Assembly: GCF_000226095.1 (NCBI RefSeq)
Contig: NC_016474.1
Span: 3,658,001 to 3,722,000 of the forward strand
DNA length: 64,000 nt
Source: Thermothelomyces thermophilus ATCC 42464
Lineage: Eukaryota > Ascomycota > Sordariomycetes > Sordariales > Chaetomiaceae
Reading direction: 5' to 3'
Shown here: piece after piece, positions 45,688-57,526 of the stretch
How positions within the stretch are numbered: position 1 is the stretch's first letter
Layout: each line of letters starts with the position of its first letter
Notes under the pieces: model-generated
What the model was told of the DNA's origin: nothing
What the model saw: only the letters and a program-made list of their open reading frames with translations
The model's database searches: none
Position numbers and translations under genes: made by a program

Positions 45688-48357
45688 TTACTTCTGGTTG
45701 AAGAGACCATGTTGCTGGGCGCGAACAGCATAGTCATACTCCTCGAGGGCTGCAAGCCTAGTGCCGCGGTCGTACTGGGAACGACGGCGACGCTGCTCTT
45801 CGCGGAAATGCTGGCCGGCGTTTGGAGTGAAGAGGCCTGTAGCGGTTTGCATGATTAGTCGATACGGGACACCAAACCCGGCCAGGAGCGTTTGCACTTA
45901 CCGATATGCTCAGCATTCTCGCAACTGCGCCTCATTTTGGAGAGGTTGTCCGGCTCCGGGAAGGGTTCCTCCTGACCAGCCAACTCAGGTCTGGGACCAT
46001 TGACGGTGTAATAGAGCTAAAGCTGTCAGTCATGCTGCTTGGTGTAACCAACAAGGGTATATACCTTGGGCCGGTAATGAGGAGCCTCTAACATGACGGA
46101 ACTGTTGCGGAACTTTTGGACAAGGCAATCCTTTCCTTGGATGGCTTGTTGAATGTGTCAACATCAGTTCTGGCTTCACAAAGACACCGGGGTGGAAAAA
46201 AAAAAAAACCTACTAGCATAGGAGATCTCGGCGACCTTGTCACTCTTGAAGCAGTTCCAGCGCTGATTACCCCGCGCATTGACGAACTATTCCAGAGTTA
46301 GAGGTAACGGTTCTGGGAATGAGACGGAACAAGGGTTGATATGGCTGTAACATACATCGATTATATCCAACGGCTAGTCGATGGTCAGCGACGCCGTTTC
46401 CGGATGCCAGGGGGTGGCTGGGAGGGAGAGGAGACTTACGTCTACGAAATTGATAAACGCATAGCCAACGCTATAGGGGCCTCGTCAGTTCGATCACACC
46501 AACATGAGGAAACCGTCAAAACTTACTTGCAGTCGTTGGCAAAATCGATACGCAGATACATGAAGTCGTACTTGCCCCAGCTCGACTCGTCGATGATGCG
46601 CTTCAACATTACTTGGTCGACCTTGTTGGGGATGTTCCGAAGCATGATCTATCTTTGTAAGCTAACATAACATGAAACAATGCTATTTTTATAAACGTAC
46701 AGTGGTTCGGACGTCGACGCCGTCCCGAATTCGATTGACATCAACGTGGTTGTGATGGCCGGCGTTGTTGAAATTGTGTGACCTGTTGGCCCGCATGGCG
46801 CCATGACGGCGGCCGTCCAGGCGCGCATAAGGTTGGATGCTCCTGGGGCTGGTGAACTCGCTACGAATTGCCATGGGTGTATCGGGGGGAGTCGTATTGA
46901 ACAGAGGTGCCATCATAGGCATACCTCCGGAGATGGGCGTCATAGGCGCAAGGTGAGAAACACCCTGGCCGCGTGTCGGAGTTTGATCGAGCATAAACCG
47001 ATTCGGTCCGGGAGACTGAAAGCTGTTGCAGACGACTGGATACATGGCAAACTGCTGAGACTTGTGAATTCCAGCAGTCGAATGACTGAGACGGCCTGAG
47101 GTAAAAAGCCCAGTAGGCTGCTGGGCCCCCTCCGAGAGAATCATCTCCCCTCTCGAAGCACCAAACGGGCGGCTGTTATTCTCAAGTGGTCGAAACATCT
47201 GTGCTGCCTCATCCGGTCGACAGATTGTCAAGATCAAATGGACACCCTACGGTTGGTTAGAAAAAAGAGTCAGGGTGTTTCAAATAACAAACCATGGTAA
47301 GCTTACACCCAGCGTGGTTCGGTTGAACTTGTCGACGACGGAGATGGCGACGTCGGCGTCCGAAAACTCGACCACACCCCGGAAAGTGTGGTTGTTGGCC
47401 GCACTCTGACTCAGGAGCGCAAATACTTCGCCTTGAGTGTCAAGAAAGGTATGGACAACCGTCTCAACATAAACAGCGCCGAAGTTGACGCCTTGGTCAT
47501 ATGCGGTAATCTGTACCTTGCCGTCGCAAATCGGACTGACCTGGGCTGATGAGTTACAAACCTGGGATCCTGGTCAGCAAGAGGAGAAAGCATCCCAACC
47601 ACGAAGATACATGCCTTATAGAACTCAGCCGCAACAATATACTTGGCGCACCAATTGGGGGACCCAAGCTGAACATTTTCAAGGGTGTTGCGGGCATCAC
47701 GCACGTTGGGAAGATAAAGGAATACCCTGCCTTCGGCTGCAACTGCGTGGCGTTTGCCTTGGAACGGCAACCCGAATCGCTCCAGCTGCTGTACACACGG
47801 TCAGTATCATGCATTCAAGCGGGGTTCAGGTTGTTAGAGCTCACCGCAAGATAGCCTTCGACATCAGTCACGGAGACGGGATGGGAAGGCGAGTATATGA
47901 CCAGATAGCGAGAGATGCCCATCTCGGAACTGAACTTGGCTGTAGGCTGAGGGGCTAGGAGCTGGCGATTGGCACCCATGGCAGGACCCGTGCCGCTCCG
48001 CATGTTCAGGGATCCATGGGCCACCAGAGGAGCCGAGACAGGCCGGAACACCAATGCGGTCGGCGACAGCTTGTGCTGAGCCTTGGCTGCCGTGTTCGAA
48101 ATGAAGGGGTCCTTTTCAGCAGCAGCCGTGGTGCTGCTGAAGCCCTTGGGAGTGTTGGCATGGTACTGAACAACGTGGCTGGAGGAGCCATCGAGGCTAG
48201 CGGCGGTTAACGGCTTATTGGGCCGGGCTAAATTGTCATCGGGAGAGAATACGGTGAGTCTAGTGTCAGGTGTGTTTTCGTGTTTGTATGAGTCGGCACC
48301 GGCACTCGACGAGTGGGGAGAGGACGGGTTGAGCGAAGCGTCCCGCATATGCGCCAT
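45688..48357 (-). CDS. Mei2-like RNA-binding protein
   Basis: Eleven exons (48357..47845, 47788..47611, 47545..47307, 47246..46701, 46648..46527, 46470..46440, 46373..46356, 46286..46214, 46144..46065, 46016..45902, 45836..45688) join in frame to 687 aa. Mei2 proteins bind RNA and switch cells to meiosis in fission yeast; the role in filamentous fungi is less clear. Two degenerate RRM-like units occupy about residues 145-310 (SRYLVIYSPSHPVSVTDVEG, GVNFGAVYVETVVHTF). The C-terminal Mei2-type RRM starts near residue 493: TTIMLRNIPNKVDQVMLKR, then YDFMYLRIDFANDCNVGYAF, INFVDPLDIIDFVNARG and WNCFKSDKVAEISYA, which is the family hallmark. Seven introns cut this RRM and tail, and one exon is 18 nt (PLDIID). 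Intron 8 has a T12 tract on the coding strand. Confidence 0.94.
46356..46373 (-). other. 18-nt microexon of the Mei2-like gene
   Basis: Codes for PLDIID between introns of 66 and 69 nt, each with good branch and splice signals (CTGACCATCGACTAG, GATGTATGTT). The residues sit at the conserved INFVDPLDIIDF segment of the Mei2 RRM, so the exon is needed. Confidence 0.85.
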
Positions 48358-49987
48358 GGTGATAATCGCCGTGACGCTGAATCGCTGTGTGCCTTCTCGG
48401 CGGCGCTTGCGGTCTGAGGAGATGGGGAAGTTGACGGTGATGCTGAATGGTATCAGGTAGGACCTGGCGAGAGAAGAAGGGGATGAGGGTAATTTCCGCA
48501 CCCGGACTTGTGATGGGGGAAAGAGAACACCGATGGGCAATCAAAAGGAGATTTGCGGAAGGTGAGGTCGGAGCAGTTCCAAGACTTCCAGAGGTTCGAC
48601 GCGTTGACAGCGCCTGGATTTGGAAGGAACGTAGAAGAAGAGAGATCGACGAATCCTCGAGATTCGAAACAAGTATATGTAGAAGGTAGGACTGGGTCTC
48701 TTGAGCAGCCGCAATGATTTCGATGATCAAGCAGATCCGAAAGGCTGAAGTCTCCTCTTCTTGGGAAGACCGGAACTGGAAGGTTGAAATCAAACACAGG
48801 GAAGGGATTTTGTTCAACGCATTTCAGAAAAACGTGGGCTCTTTCGAATGAATTGCTCCTTCCATTATTAGGGTTTGAGCCTGAGCTCACGATCAGGCCA
48901 TCGCCGAGACGACGATGTCATGCGGCTGAAAAAAAGGTTCTGGTAGACTCTATGATTGCCCAGTCAAGATGCCAGACTTAGTCTCGGCAACTGCAGCAGC
49001 GGGCGTCACATAGTTCTCCTTAGCAGTGAAAAGCAGGACACTGAAGACAGGGACAGTCGGGAGTCAGAGCAAGCTCGGTTACGTAGTAATCGAGCTCGAA
49101 TGCGGGAGTGAAGGAATGAGACTACAATTCAAGGCTGTAATAACAGCCGTACAGAAGTCGTGAGCCAGGCCAGTGTGGTCAAAACTCTATTGGCGCCATG
49201 TATGGCTCGGACAGCTAAGCGGGGAGGATGTTTTTCAAGTTATTGACCCCAGGGCGTCTTTCAGTCTTTGAATTTAAGCGTTCACGATAGTCTGACGAAC
49301 CGTCGCCATGAGAAAAGAAACTGAAACACTTGGTACTTAGTAAGGACTTCAAGATGCAAAGCATCCCTCATTGTTTGCAATGTGAAGCCGTCATTCAATG
49401 TTGTTGAGTAAACCTTCCGACTTCCATGTGCAAATCCAAAAGGAAAAGGGGAGGTAACGTCAACACAGGCATGCCAAGCCATCTGGACTCCTGAATTAGT
49501 ACCTCGATCTCTACGAGGTATGTACTCCGTACCAACCTAGTAACTATACTCTGTAATGCATGTCCCGGGGAGAGGCATGATAGGGATTGCGGGTCTGCGG
49601 CGATGGTGATTGAGGCGCATAATGATTGGTTGAACGCTGTCGCGAGGACTGGCAGGGGGTCTCAAGGCTCCACGATCGGGAACCAGCCGTTTTCCACACG
49701 TCCTGCATCTCGAACCCTCAGGACAAGGCAAATGGCCACCCCTGTCGCTTCCCCAGATTGAGCCTGGGGAAGCTAGTTGCCGGCACCGTCAGGGCTGCGT
49801 GAGGCTCGCACTGTGTCGTCAATCAAGCCCTTGATTCTGGCAAAAATGGACTGGGTACAGGCGCTTTCCGCTGTTTCACAGCCTGGGAAGGCGATTCAGT
49901 TGAAAACGAATATCGCACGCTTGAATGCAGCAGGCTTAACTCCGGCTGAGCGGCCTCGGCCCATGGCAAAATTGAGCACAGATTCCG
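48358..49987. other. Intergenic region, Mei2-like leader and SRPK-like 3' flank
   Basis: About 1.6 kb. Much of the first 500 bp may be the Mei2-like 5' UTR. A TACTCCGTA nonamer lies at 49523..49531. No gene supported. Confidence 0.5.
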
Positions 49988-51478
49988 TCATTTTCCTCCT
50001 GTGTGCTTACGGAGCCACTCGTCCTCCATCAACTCCTTCGCCGAGCTGCGTTTTTCTGGCTCCCACTGCAGCATCTTGCGCATGAGGCGCAGGAAGGACG
50101 CCCTGTCCTCTTGCTCTCCCCTAAGCGTCGTCTCCCTGTCCTCAAGCGACCGTGCGGCGGGCAATGGAATCCCGGCGCAAAACTCGCCCGTGCTCGAGAA
50201 GAACTGGCTGCTGCGGTTGCCCCGCGCTAGCAGGCCTGGCGGTGGCGGGCCGAGCAGCGCAACCATCTCGGCAAGGTGCGCGCGGCTCCGGTATGCCGCG
50301 TGCTCAGGATCGCGGCCGCTGAACAGGTGGCCACCCTCGAACACATGCCAAATCTAGTGTTGTGTTTGCGTAAACCGTTAACATTCAGCCGTAGCGAATC
50401 ATCCAATCATGGCCAGGTACTTACCATACACCCTACGTTCCAGATATCAATACTGTATGTCCACGGCGCCTCGAGGATAACCTCGGGTGCGCGGTATGCG
50501 TCCGGCTGAACGTCTTCGCGGTGCTCCCGGCCGTCGTCCAACAGCACGGCGGAGCCGAAGTCGCATAGTACCGGATTCGCCAGGTTTTGGGGCACAGCGA
50601 GCTCGCGGGTCAAGTAGATAAACCGTCCATCTACTTCCTTCCTAGGCGACGGGCTGTTGAGTTCGTGCTGCTCAAACGTGGTAAACACCGGATCGGTAGC
50701 CCCTATCCCGAACATGATATTATCGGCTTTGATGTCTGAAGGGGTCAGCCAGCTTCAAAAACCAGCTATCGTACGTTATCTGCATGTGCCTACCTGTATG
50801 CACAATGTGGCACTCCGTGTGTAGGAAGTCCAGTGCTCGGAAGAGATACTTGAGAACGGCGGCAAGAACCAGCGTCGGTAGTCTTTGCGCGGGATTTCGA
50901 TGGAGTAGCGCGAGCACGCTGTCCCAGAGTGGCGGATGTACGAGGCATCGATGCTGCCCGTCCGGGCCCTTCACATCAAAAGAGTCAAGAAGCGGGCGGA
51001 CGGCAATTCGGCCGGGATGGCCGCGCGTAGCCGCGTCGGCTATGCGATGATAAATGTTGATCTCGTCATCTAGGTGCTCCCCCAGTGATGAGGTGAGGAT
51101 AAACAGCTTCAGAGCGACGTGCCGACGGCCACTAGAGGGTGTTGAACAATAGGCGGAACCAAAGTCGGGAGAACGGACTCACCTCAGGTCCCGAGCAAGC
51201 CACACGGTTGAAGTAGTGCCATAGCCCAGCTTGCCTACGACTTGGTAGCGATTATGAATGACGTCTCCAATACGGACAGGGTAGTAGCGAGCCGCGAGAT
51301 AGTCTGGAATGGTCTCTTCTTCAATCTTCTGGTGTGGTGCAACCAGGGTGATGTTTTCGGTGGGAAATTCGAGAGGCTGCCACACAGGGCGAAAGGACCG
51401 TAGGAACGAATTAAGCATCGGAGATAGATGGCTCTGCACCACTTTGACGGCGGTCGATCGGAGCCTTGTCGTCACCAT
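49988..51478 (-). CDS. SRPK-like serine/threonine protein kinase
   Basis: Exons 51478..51183, 51131..50794, 50735..50425 and 50353..49988 encode 436 aa. The sequence shows the glycine loop GKLGYGTTSTVW, the ATP lysine HVALKLF, the SRPK-type segment HRCLVHPPLWDSVLALL, the catalytic loop HIVHTDIKADNIMFG (HTD replaces HRD, as is normal in this group), CDFGSAV, and YRAPEVILEAPW. The final lobe has WNVGCMIWHVFEGGHLFSG. The short spacer between lobes and the N-terminal extension of 65 residues fit the SRPK-like kinases that are expanded in filamentous ascomycetes, not the classic SR-protein kinase Dsk1/Sky1. The target is unknown. All key catalytic residues appear intact. Divergent to SEC15 with 523 bp between starts. 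Confidence 0.93.
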
Positions 51479-52001
51479 TTTCAGTAGCTTCAATGAGAGT
51501 TGAAACAAACCAGATGAAGCAATGCATGTACGAGGTATGATGGGTAAGTTTGACCCCCTGTCTGGGTATCAACAGGGGGCCTGACAGGCGGGCGCAGCGC
51601 AGGCGCAGGCAGGAAAAACTGGTGGTACACTAGAGGCACAAGAGGTTTTTCCGAGAGATCCCTGTCGGTACCTGTGCAGGGGGTGAAACTCTGGCTCCCT
51701 ACCATACTCCGTAGTATGTGTAGGTAAGGTAAGCGTGCCAGTGCTTTGTGCGAAGTATATGGATTACATAGTAAGTGACGTTTACAGCAAGAGCTTGGCA
51801 TTCTGGTAGTTAACCCTGAACTGGCGCACAGACCAGCAGCGCCTCGGGGTGCTTTAACCCTGGCAGCACGCAGTCGCGCATCAGGACCAACTCCCAAACA
51901 GCTTGCGGAGGGGCACGCTCGGTGGATGAACGCCAACTCGTCACGGTGTTTAGGGTCCGCGTACTATGCAGCGACCGTTGCGCTGATGCGCTCCATCCAA
52001 A
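51479..52001. other. Divergent promoter region SRPK-like / SEC15
   Basis: 523 bp between opposed starts. It contains one TACTCCGTA nonamer (51705..51713) extended to TACTCCGTAGTATG. Confidence 0.55.
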
Positions 52002-54924
52002 ATGCCGAGGAAAGCCCAAACGTGGGATGACTATGACTCGGCTGTCGCTCAGGTTCGTTAGTTGCCGCCATGAAGAAACGCCCATAGAGGCCCTGTGCTC
52101 TCTGCACATTTACTTAGCATTTACCAATCTTGCAGATTATCCTGGCGCCTTCCGACTCCGAGTTCCTAGACCAACTGATACCCGTTCTCAAAGATGCTAC
52201 GACAAGCAGCCGCATTGGTTCGCTCGTGCAGAGCCTATCCCAGTACGCCGACGAGCGCGAGAGCGACATCGAGCGCATTGGCCTGACCAAGCACGAGGAG
52301 TTCCTGAATTCTGTCAACCAGCTACAGAAAGTGCGCGAGGGCACCGTGGCGCTGACCTCCGAGATCCTGGACCTCAATCAGTCGATCCAAGCAAGCACCG
52401 AGAAACTCGCTGAGCAGAAGCAGGCCCTCGTCAACACGCGGGGGGTTCGCCAGAACATCACCGATGTGTCGAACGCCCTCGAGGAATCCCTCAAGATCTT
52501 GCACGCTGTCAACAGTGCGCATGAACTCATCCGCAAGAAGAAGTATTATGCTGCCCTCAAGTCCCTGGAGGACCTTCAGAACGAGTACCTAGTGCCCATC
52601 ATCCAGAACAGATTCGCGACCCAGTACAAGCTGGCCGACATGATCCAAAAGTCGATCCCCGCCTCACAGAAAGTGATTTCGGAGGCAGTCATGTCGGATC
52701 TGAACACGTGGTTGTTCTTCGTCCGGGAGTCGTCACAGTTCTTGGGCGAGGTGGCCTTCTTCCACACACAGGAGCGGAGGGCCAGGCAAAAAGGGCGAAT
52801 AGAGGGCAACGAATTGTTGAGCCGCTTCAAGCTGAACTCAGCCATCGAGCTGGTCTTCGATGAAAACGATGAGTTCGATGTCCTTAATAACGAGGAGATC
52901 ACGGTTGACTTTACCCCGTTGCACGAAGCGGTGCACATACACGAAGCGCTCGGACAGATTGACCGGTTCCGTGCCGAATATGCGGCTACTAGGCGGCAGC
53001 AGAAGGAGTTGATCATGCCCGCCTCTGAGAACCTCTTCTCCGAGAATGATGATGACGACGACGCTCTCAAAACTTTGCTGGAATCCGTTGCCGGGTTCGC
53101 GATCATTGAGAAGGCCACCTTGCAGCGCGCGCCTTTGGCTCGCTCAACACTCGATGTAGGCTCCCATCGGGAAAATGCGCTTCGGTAGCCACTGACATTG
53201 GTAGGTTGACGAACTCTGGGACTCGATGTGCCAGGCCATCATCCGAATCACGTCCAAGTCATTAGAGGGCGTAAGCAATGCGGATTTGCTGCTAAAGGTC
53301 AAGGAAGACATTGCCTTGTTTATTCAGACGATGGAGGTGAGGCTTCCTGCCGTGGGATGTGCGTTTTCCCCGCCACTCACAATCATGCGGCCAGGGCTGG
53401 GGCTATTCCGCCTCCGTGGTGAATAACTTTCAACTTGTCCTGTTCCACAGATATGCCGACTTGCTGCAGCGACGATTCGGCTCAGTCTTTCAAGAGGTGA
53501 GCCGGTGGATTCAGGAGACACTTGGTCGTAGCAACTGCAGCAGCTGACAAACATGCAAGATCGTCTCAACGGACGATTACATGCCCATGAACATCAGGAC
53601 TCGCGAGGAGTACGACAATTTCTACGTGGCAACCCTCTTTGGCGATGAGATGCCTCCTGAAGAGGTCACGTACGTACATCTGATTGGAGGCGGATCGTGT
53701 CTGACCGGCTTTAATGGCTAATACCGCTGCAGGTTTCCTACTGTCCTTCCCTTCTCCAAGATGTACCCTTACTGCTGTATAGCCATCGGGGAGTTTGAGC
53801 AGCAGTTCCGGGATTTTACTCGGGAAAACTTTGATCACACGAACATCGTGGACGAGACTCTTAGAGAGGTACTACAATGGCCGCATCATTTGTCGATCAT
53901 AGTTCGCGTCTAACTCGACGGCTAGGCACTGGACGAACTTCTCACCGACATCGTGTGCCAAAGCCTGGTGGAGCAACTGAACTCTCAGTATCTGGGCCAG
54001 ATTGTGCAGATTCTGACCAACCTCGAGTATTTCGAGGTTGCCTGCCAAAAGCTCGAAAAGCTTCTAATCCATGGCCGGTCATCTACATCGGCTGGGGGCC
54101 CAGTGACTCTGAAGGCAACGGAGCTGTTTAGGAACCACAGAAAAACCGCAGAAAAACGCATCTTCGAGCTCGTCAACTCTAAGATTGACGATCTCGTGGA
54201 CACCTCCGACTACGATTGGCAAGTGTCTACGCCCTCGTAGCCAGCCGGGTAATTTCACTAACAGCGCCGGATCAGGACTGCAACAACAAAACCTACCCAG
54301 CCTAGCAGCTACATGATGACTTTGACTCGGTTTCTCGAGAACAACATGTCGTCCACCCTTCTGGGACTGCCCCGCGAGATCAAGGAGCTCATTTACTTTG
54401 ACGCTCTCAGCCACGCAGCCAACAAGATCCTGGTAAGAGGAGGCCCCTTCCTGCTCCACAACCTCCGTCTCTTGGCGATGAGGATTAACCGGCCTCAATC
54501 ACCTAGGCCCTCCCTCTCTCCCCAGACGTCAAGAAGATCAACCCCAACGGCGTAGCGGCCATGGCGCTCGATGTGCAGTACCTGACCGACTTCGTCAGCA
54601 AGCTGGATAACGCCTTCATGCTGGAGCAGAACCTGGACGAGCTGCAGCAGACGGTGGCGCTGATGCAGTCCGAGAACCACGAGGAGTTCTACGACATTTC
54701 GATTCGCAACAAGAAGTATGGCCGGGTAGACGCCGCGAACGCGCCTATCCTGCTGGAGAAGTAAGCCCATGCATCGTTATCACTTTTGGTCATGTCAACG
54801 GGATGTCGAGGAGGCAACAGCGTCTGACTGCATGCGATTGTTTGCTAGGATAACTCAAACGGTTGAGAACCCAAGCCGGACTGCGCCGCTCTCTAACTTC
54901 GGGTCGCGCTTTGGCTTGAGGTGA
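52002..54924 (+). CDS. SEC15: Exocyst complex subunit Sec15
   Basis: Ten exons (52002..52052, 52136..53155, 53205..53336, 53395..53496, 53560..53669, 53733..53868, 53926..54218, 54276..54432, 54507..54760, 54849..54924) join in frame to 776 aa. Sec15 is the exocyst subunit that binds the Rab Sec4 on secretory vesicles, needed for tip growth. The N-terminal coiled-coil region (residues about 60-160) is followed by helical-bundle sequence; key runs are DLNTWLFFVRESSQFLGEVA, GWGYSASVVNNFQLVLFHRY, VSTDDYMPMNIRTREEYDNF and STLLGLPREIKELIYFDALS. The tail ends NFGSRFGLR. Intron 7 starts with GC instead of GT (GCAAGT...CACTAAC...ATCAG). The last donor GTAAGC overlaps an in-frame TAA, so retention would truncate the protein by 25 residues. 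The exon-8/9 join IL/ALPLSPDVKKINPNG fits the family. Confidence 0.96.
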
Positions 54925-56342
54925 TGGACGACTTGCCTTGCCTCTTCGGGGATGACGCCGAAGGACGTGCCCAGCAGCCCGAGACTGCCCAAGTCCCCTT
55001 TGAAACGGCTGAGGCGGGAACGCGCTGCGGACATGCAGCGGTTAACAACGATGGCCTACTAGGTGTAAGTCATGGGCCTCACTTCGCTGCGACAGAGGTC
55101 TCTGGGCGCGTCAAAGCACGAGTTGGGAATGAGAATGAACGCCCCCAAGTGGGGCCAGCTTTTAGGGTCGTCCCTTGGGCGACGTTGCTTCTAATGAGCA
55201 GGCGGTAGACAAGCTGAAGGAGCATCCTTATGCGAGCTCTTGTGTTCAATTTTCGAGTGAGCCCTGCTGTCTATCCAGGCATGTCTCCACAGGATGCTGT
55301 TCCACTTTTGCCATGCTTTTGGAGGTTCGATTGTTAGTATGCTCGGGCGGGAAGATGCGGGCGGTTTTAGCGTCTTGCTGCCTCCAATTCTCTTTCCATT
55401 GCGTGGTAGAGGTAGAGGCAGCCCTGACACCGCAACGCTCTGTGTTCTCAATCGGACAACGGGACTTCTATGCGAAGTATTATCTCGAACTGGCTGGGAA
55501 TCTGGAACGGCCCTGTCTCGTCTCGTCTCCGAGGTAATAGAAATTGCATCAACGAGGCCAGCCGGCCGCGGTCGACTTCTGCTTTGTTTTTGTGCTATAT
55601 ACGGAGTACTGTGCTAGCAAACTAACTGTGCTGGTCAATTGACGTATCCTGGCCTAGTGATGTGCACCGCAGTCGGCAGTGAGCAGCTGCTTGTGTGTAA
55701 CCTAGTTTCGCTATAAGATTTGCCCGCGGCCACTACGGGACCGCAAAGTCAGGACGATGCTCTCAAAACCGTACCCCGTACTCCGTACTATATTATATTT
55801 GACTAGAAAGCAATCGATCGACAACATAAAAATAGGAAAGACGCTCCGCTACACGTCCAGGTTTCAATGGAGTGGCCCGTGTGCTCTGCGAGCTAGCTAG
55901 CACCCCAGTAATAGTTAATTCTGCATTCTTTGATCGGATGAGCAAGGCACCCCCCCCCCCCCCCCTTCTCTTTGTTGTTAGTGCACTCCCCGCAGAACAC
56001 TTATGTAGAATCCCACCAGCCCCGCATTCTGCCCTGCCCAGACTCCAAGTGCCACGGAATGTAACCACGGCGCGCGCCGTCACATAGTTCGGGTGTGCGG
56101 TTTGGCTGTTTGCGATTCGACTGGGTGGTTCCGCACCAGTCCAGACAGGTCCTTAGCGTTGGAAGCAGACGTTCTCCATGCCGTTCGAGGGCTCAGAGGA
56201 GCCCGAGACACTCACAGAAGAGTTCGGGAGGTTCGCAGAAGGGGGGTTCCGACCATATCCGAAGGTCCGGACGGACCCCGTGATATCCGGACGAGACAGT
56301 CCTGATGTCGCCATATCATTGCCCCGGATGAGCTCGGGGTTG
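54925..56342. other. Convergent intergenic region SEC15 / NF-YC
   Basis: About 1.4 kb shared by two 3' ends. Two TACTCCGTA/TACGGAGTA nonamers (55600..55608, 55779..55787) and a C16 run (55950..55965) are present. The plus-strand frame just after the SEC15 stop shows no family resemblance. Confidence 0.5.
55950..55965. repeat. C16 homopolymer
   Basis: Sixteen consecutive C between genes; one of several such runs. Confidence 0.85.
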
Positions 56343-57526
56343 TTAGTAAGGGAAGGTTTTGGGTTCACGTTTTGCTTGGACTGGTTCGGGCTCGATTGCC
56401 GACCTGACCCCTGTGTGATCTGAGGGTCTTGTGGCGGACTCGTGTCCAGCCTGAGACTGAGGCTTCAGAGCCGCCTGGCCCTCGGCCCTCATGCCCGCCG
56501 CGGGTTGATTTCCCAGCTGATCTGCCCCCTAGGCTCCCTACTAGTCCGGTTAGCCCTAATTCATCTCTCGGGGAGGGCTGCGCAGAGGATTGATCGATTG
56601 ATTGACTGATTGAGAGGCGGAGTAGTCGTGCTAGGTGCTCAACATACCTGCTGAGGAGGCATCGTCCCGTACGTGTACATGTCATCCACGTTGTACATCT
56701 GGGCTTGAGGCTGACCATACGTGGGCGCTCCCGTCTGTACTTCACCGGGATACATCGTTTGGGGCTGTCGGTAATCGGCTTGGGGGCCCATGTTGTGGCC
56801 TCCAAGGGTGTAGTCCGGTGCAGCCATGGGATGCTGCCCGGTGTGGTTCGGGGCCCCGACCCCAGGGATCTGCGGCTGCGGGGCAGCGTTTTGCGCGGCG
56901 GCCGCTGCTTGGTTGCTCGTCCGCTTGGCGTGGGAGGAAGCTTCCTCGCGCGGCACGATGTCGATAAGGAAGTCAAACATGTCCGACTTGGCCAGCGCCG
57001 AGGCGATGTCGCTCCGCTGGAGAGTGCGTCGCTTATTCTCCTCGGCATGGATCCAGGCCCGCATGGTGAGCTCGGTGATGAAGATGTCGCAGCCCTTGGC
57101 GAACAGGATTGGGGCCTCTGCAGAGATCATCTTGACCTCGGGGTCTGCCTTCATGACCTTCTTGATCCGCGCGAGCGGCAATTGGTGCATTTTGTAGTCG
57201 TGCGTATCACTCTCGAGGTGGTTGATGGTGTGCTGCCAGTACGCCGTAAGGACGTCCTTGTAGTGGCCCGTCAGGCCTTGGTGCACATTTGCCCATGTTC
57301 CTGTGTACAGCTCGGACGGCGCGAAGCCTTGCGCAGAGATCTAGCGCCATCATGTCAGCGTTCAGTAAATTCGCGGTCTCGGGTGAGAAACGGAACTTAC
57401 CGCTGCGCTGGCTCCGTAGTGACCGCCCAGGCTGAGGTCGTAAACGGGCATCTGCCGGGTCTGCTGGCTGTGCTGGCCGTGCTGGCCATGCTGGCCGTGC
57501 TGCGACGAGGACGAGTTCGGATCCAT
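56343..57526 (-). CDS. HAP5: CCAAT-binding factor subunit C (NF-YC/Hap5/HapE)
   Basis: Exons 57526..57401, 57340..56648 and 56528..56343 encode 334 aa. Hap5 joins NF-YB/Hap3 through histone folds and recruits NF-YA/Hap2 to CCAAT boxes; in fungi with HapX it also controls iron genes. The N-terminus has a GQH repeat ([11 protein letters not shown]). The core reads [20 protein letters not shown], then the histone fold at about 94-170: [40 protein letters not shown] and [21 protein letters not shown] Gln/Pro/Tyr-rich tail follows. The second intron (GTATGT...GGCTAAC...CCTAG, 119 nt) adds 62 residues starting [13 protein letters not shown]. Read-through instead gives a stop three codons later, so an alternative short tail (PPQQVC) is possible. 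Confidence 0.95.

Noticed and set aside
47549-47854. Plus-strand ORFs over the Mei2-like gene
   Set aside because: They are opposite well-supported exons with the Mei2 pattern of splice sites.
50794-50830. HTD instead of HRD in the kinase, suggesting a pseudokinase
   Set aside because: HTDIK is the normal catalytic loop of the SRPK group; Lys, catalytic Asp and DFG are all present.
54921-55208. 95-aa ORF right after SEC15
   Set aside because: It overlaps the SEC15 stop, has no family resemblance and lacks a plausible promoter gap.
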